Source: Membranipora membranacea (Eukaryota; Bryozoa; Gymnolaemata; Cheilostomatida; Membraniporidae). From it: a DNA stretch of 64,000 bases. Below are positions 60,601 to 64,000 of this stretch, piece by piece. Every line of letters begins with the position of its first letter. Within the stretch, counting starts at the first letter, position 1. Both the position numbers and the translations under genes were made by a program. The notes under the pieces are model-generated. The model searched no databases, was not told the DNA's origin, and saw only the letters and a program-made list of their open reading frames with translations. The DNA is taken from NCBI GenBank assembly GCA_914767715.1, contig OU612075.1, positions 1,488,001 to 1,552,000 of the forward strand, written 5' to 3'.

Positions 60601-62502
60601 TTTTGGCCGAAAAATTTGTATAGCTCGAGAGGATGTTCTGGAATTCTTGTTGAAAAGTAGTTCACTAATAAGCTGTTTGTCTCGAGTTTAACCTCAATGT
60701 AGTTTAAGTGCTCAAACGGTGCAAGATGCTGGTAGAGGCATTTCATTATCAACCACCAGGGGAGAAAGTGGTTGATAATGAAATGCCTCTACCAGCATCT
60801 TGCACCGTTTGAGCACTTAAACTACATTGAGGTTAAACTGGAGACAAACAGTTCATTAAAGTGACAGTCCTACTAGGCCATGTTTGGTATGGTTTTAAAG
60901 ATCTCAGGCTAAAAAGTCAATAGAGCATATGAAATAAAATAGTCTGTGAATCCAATTGCAGTAAAACTGCTGCAAAGTCTGAAAATTGGGATCATAGTGG
61001 ATCATAGTGATTAATTGCCTCCCCTGACCACTATGATCCACTATGATCCTTGGTAAATTAATTGAAAAAAAACTAATTGCTATTTTCAACAATTTTCATT
61101 TTTTTAAATTTTTATTTGCCCTATGAACTCACAATATTTGATTTACTGGGGTAACATATCCACTTTTCTAATAGGACTGACACCGCCTACCTTATTTGGA
61201 TGAGCCTGAATGGACAGTGACTGATTTACAGATAAAACTTTGAATAAGAAAGGCAACTGCTCTCCAAACTGATTGAGAATTGTCTCCCCTAGACATGATG
61301 GATTCTTCTTTATATAGTCTGAGAGCAATTGTCCACCAGGTTTCACCATTGACGGGCCTGTGTGCAGAGTCCCCATCCATAACTAAAATAAAAGAATCAA
61401 TTCTTAACAGCTACCAAATGGCAGCTAGTCTGAGTAATATTTATATTGATTGAAAAAAACTCATACAAAAAAAAGCGATCTTACAACCACACAGAAATTT
61501 CCAAATTCGATCATATGCATATCATCATTCTTACTAATTCAACCACGGTATTTCAACACTAATACCAAACAACATAACGACAAACTATCTTCCTGTTTTA
61601 ATTCTCATATCAAGATTAACAAGGAAGTCACTGGGTCGTATTTTTCATCACCAAGTTACAAGCTACGGTGAAATCCTTTAATTTCCTAAATAATACGCCC
61701 CTCATGCGTGTCAATAAGGATATAGTTAGCATAATGTCTGACAAATACTCCTGGTTTTTTTCTTCTTTTTTTTTCTTGGCAGTAGCTAGCTATTGAGCTT
61801 TATATCGAAGCATAATTAAGCATGTTCTTATCTCGTAGACAAACTGGTTTTTTTTCCTTACTACTGATCATTTAAACAATTGTTCATACACGACTGCATC
61901 TGGATAAAGGAGCCAAAGCGCTGCGAGTGAGATTAATTAGATGAGAGATGAGAGTAGCAAAAGGTTTTGATTGTGAACACTAGGCTTGTCAATTTTGCTG
62001 TATCACTGTGACTGATCTACTTTCAGACAAATTTGCCACAGTAGAAAATGACAGCCTTGCACAACTTTCACAACTCCATTGCGTTGAATCTGAGAGTTAG
62101 TAAGCAGAATTTTAGTTTAACACAGATCAATGACAGCTGGCAACAAAAATTATGACCTAAATCTTCTGGTTTTGTTGACACAGAGTGTCATAAAATAACA
62201 ATCTGTCAACAAATATAAAATAGTTTGACATTATGGTCAGTTCTTCAGAAGAAGCGTAAACTTTTTAAGATCACATCTTTCTTTTCCTGAAGCTGTAGAG
62301 AAGTTAAACAACCTGTTTAACTAGGACCATGTTCTTGTTCAAAAATTTTCTGAATTTCGAAATGTAACACAAACCTCAGCATAGTGTTGATCTTCTTCTA
62401 TAGTAAACTCCTCATGATTAGCTTTAGCTAACTGGGCTACTTTGCTCTCAGCGCCTGGCTTCCCCCAGTGGTAGTTCTTAATGACACATTCCAATCGCAC
62501 AG
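57678..62502 (-). CDS. MPI: Mannose-6-phosphate isomerase (PMI type I), first exon not found
   Basis: Model: complement of 57678-57884, 58307-58515, 59184-59342, 59592-59789, 59920-60061, 61191-61382, 62375->62502. All GT-AG junctions and phases agree, giving about 410 codons against a usual length near 420. It interconverts mannose-6-phosphate and fructose-6-phosphate in the cytosol, feeding glycosylation. Zinc ligands known from the family are visible: Gln and His in SIQAHPNK, Glu in [12 protein letters not shown], and His in NLPHAYLSG. The active-site Arg is in [11 protein letters not shown]. It starts with [16 protein letters not shown], so only a short N-terminal exon upstream of 62,502 is missing; I could not identify it. 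A truncated copy of its 3' end is at 14,363-15,241. Confidence 0.93.
58917..59085. repeat. 26-bp minisatellite in an MPI intron
   Basis: About six imperfect copies of (G)ACATCACCAGTACATGTGTTG with GATAT or GGTAG joins. It lies in an intron not included in the left block's truncated MPI. Confidence 0.85.
60407..60873. mobile_element. 467-bp MITE with TA target site and nested palindrome
   Basis: Perfect 19-bp terminal inverted repeats GTAGGACTGTCACTTTAAT, flanked by TA on each side. Inside, at 60,671-60,860, is a long hairpin with AGTTTAAGTGCTCAAACGGT arms, related to the 17.8-kb and 25.8-kb elements. A TA duplication suggests the Tc1/mariner group (inference). It sits in an MPI intron. Confidence 0.75.
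60989..61049. repeat. Perfect 21-bp inverted repeat
   Basis: Arms GGATCATAGTGGATCATAGTG and complement around a 19-base loop. Each arm is itself a doubled GGATCATAGT unit. Within an MPI intron. Confidence 0.85.
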
Positions 62503-62699
62503 CTGTATATAATAAATATATGACACATATTTAGCATATTGAGAATATAATAATAATGATATTCACTTTATTTACTATTCAATGCCTCTTTTTGGGTCAA
62601 TGAGAATATGCTTACGTAAGATCAATGAGACATGATACAACTCACGTAATTAACGCACCATTGTACATGTAAGGGTGGGCAAGCTAGGCTATTGTCTGG

Positions 62700-62800
62700 A
62701 GAGCTTACCTCCTTTAGCAGCATGGGTAGTGACCGGGATTCGAACCTGCAACTCTCAGATTGAAAAGCTCGAACCCAAACCACAACACCACCCTGCCTGT
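62700..62800 (-). mobile_element. tRNA-derived SINE-like element
   Basis: On the minus strand an A-box-like TGGTGTTGTGG (62,790-62,780) is followed about 35 bases later by a perfect B box GGTTCGAATCC (62,746-62,736) and CGGTCACTACCC. The cloverleaf is not good enough for a functional tRNA. Confidence 0.6.
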
Positions 62801-63604
62801 CATATATATACATACATCTCTGATTTTAGCCTTTAAAAAATCTTCAATAATGAACCCAGGATTCACTCCAAAAAACAATGAGATAATTCTTATGTATTGC
62901 CCATACACAACAAAATGTATTGCACCATGTGCAAATCTAAAAACAGGCAACAATGTGACACTTTGGTCGGACTGATATAACGAGGACAGCTGAGTCAACA
63001 TCTATCAGTTAATCTTATTTGTTTGAGCTTCATGGTGATCTGAAGCGAGATGCTCGATTCATATACACTAGTAGTAACTGGAATATTAAGCTATGTGGTT
63101 CATAGTTTAATACCTTGTATCTTATCAATTCCTATTCCTCCTTTTAAAGGAAAGACGATAGAACACAGGAGGCAGCCGTTTGATAGTGCCTGCATGAAGA
63201 CAATTTTGATTGCCCTATGTGTTGGGGTAAGCGATAACAATATGGTATGTATAATCGGTAAAATTTTGGTGGGTTAAACTTAACCAATTTAGCCGACAAA
63301 AAAGAATAATAATTTGTTGTCAAATCATTATAAACAGAATCGTGGGGAACTCCCCTTATTACAAGCTTATGTAAGGTGTATTAATGTATAATTGTACATT
63401 GTTTATGAAACTATGGTGAGTGGGTTTAACTTAAGATACACTAAATTTCGCAACCTAGGCAACAACGCGAATCCTAAATGCCGCGAAAACTAAACTCCTA
63501 TAGGGTAATGATTTTTTTTCATCAGAAACACAGGCCTTCTGCAGTCATAGTAATTCTAGTAGTGGTTGGGGCTTTACCTGTTTTAAAAAATAAAAAAGGC
63601 CTTG

Positions 63605-63720
63605 ACCAGTGGGGCACTCAACCAGTGGACTTGCACTGACAAACAGAGGCACGTGATTAGGGATCACAAGGTCCTGGGTTCGGGCCCCACCAGGTGCACT
63701 GTGTGTCTAGTAATACCTGA
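63605..63720 (+). mobile_element. Second tRNA-derived SINE-like element
   Basis: TGGGGCACTCAACCAGTGG, then GGTCCTGGGTTCGGGCCCC, a B-box-like segment (63,677-63,686), followed by CACCAGGTGC. It has tRNA-like order without a convincing anticodon arm. The GC-richer downstream part to about 63,830 may be its body. Confidence 0.45.
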
Positions 63721-64000
63721 TTTGGCTGTCACGGACCATCCCCCCTAGGCAACCTGGAAAGATAAAGGGATAATCTGCCGGCATATTCCCAAAGCCTTCA
63801 ATGCAGAAGTAGGGAACGAAACAAAAATAAACTGTGACTTAATTTACAAAGGTCTGCTTCAAGAACCAGGATTTTTGGCATCCCCTGATGTATGTACCAG
63901 AGTTAAACCGAAGCACTAGCTAGTAACACTTGTGTAATAAGTGAGTTACTAACCATCCACTCTCCCTGAACTATCAAATACTCTCAATTAATTTACCTTA

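Noticed and set aside
62736-62790. Functional tRNA gene on the minus strand
   Set aside because: A and B boxes are present, but no proper acceptor stem or anticodon arm can be drawn; it fits a SINE.
63985-64000. First MPI exon at the right edge (GTAAAT donor)
   Set aside because: The phase needed (one base left over) would put a stop just before the junction.

Overview
This is a eukaryotic, AT-rich, intron-bearing window. It holds spliceosomal genes with GT-AG introns, tRNA-derived SINE-like elements, non-LTR reverse transcriptase remnants and many palindromic MITEs. An animal-type caspase domain, an LRR-Roc-COR (Roco) protein and a mannose-6-phosphate isomerase (MPI) of animal type point to an early-branching marine invertebrate, possibly a sponge. 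The sequence alone does not fix the taxon. All clear genes lie on the minus strand.

The main content is two paralogous genes in which LRR repeats, a Roc GTPase, a COR domain and a caspase-type protease are joined in one reading frame. Copy 2 (39,480-52,167) can be assembled in full: 16 coding exons, all splice phases agreeing, about 1,536 codons. The order is a charged N-terminus, an LRR cap exon, four 144-bp LRR exons, one 2,015-bp Roc-COR exon, a linker, caspase p20 and p10, and an Ala/Pro/Thr tail. Copy 1 (32-7,563) has the same plan with two LRR exons and runs off the left edge inside its caspase domain. The 144-bp LRR exons sit in repeating exon+intron units of 760 bp. Their differences cluster at the predicted exposed positions of the LRR beta strand.

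Layout. 1-15,256 is a segmental duplicate of about 42,165-58,530. Both hold a Roco-caspase gene, its upstream flank and the 3' end of MPI. The full MPI gene stands at 57,678-62,502 (first exon not found). The left copy keeps only the last two MPI exons, so the left block is probably the derived one. Between the blocks (15,257-37,620) lies a head-to-tail array of units, about 8 kb where complete: two long copies, one internally deleted copy and one partial copy. The units carry a 5'-truncated reverse transcriptase fragment, several foldback elements and short unrecognised minus-strand exon candidates. The right end (60,400-63,750) has MITEs and two SINE-like elements.

Working idea (inference): an LRR sensor that varies by exon duplication, a Roc-COR switch and a tethered caspase effector would form a one-protein signalling or cell-death receptor with logic like an NLR. 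The first copy of the gene arose together with a large duplication that truncated its neighbour MPI.
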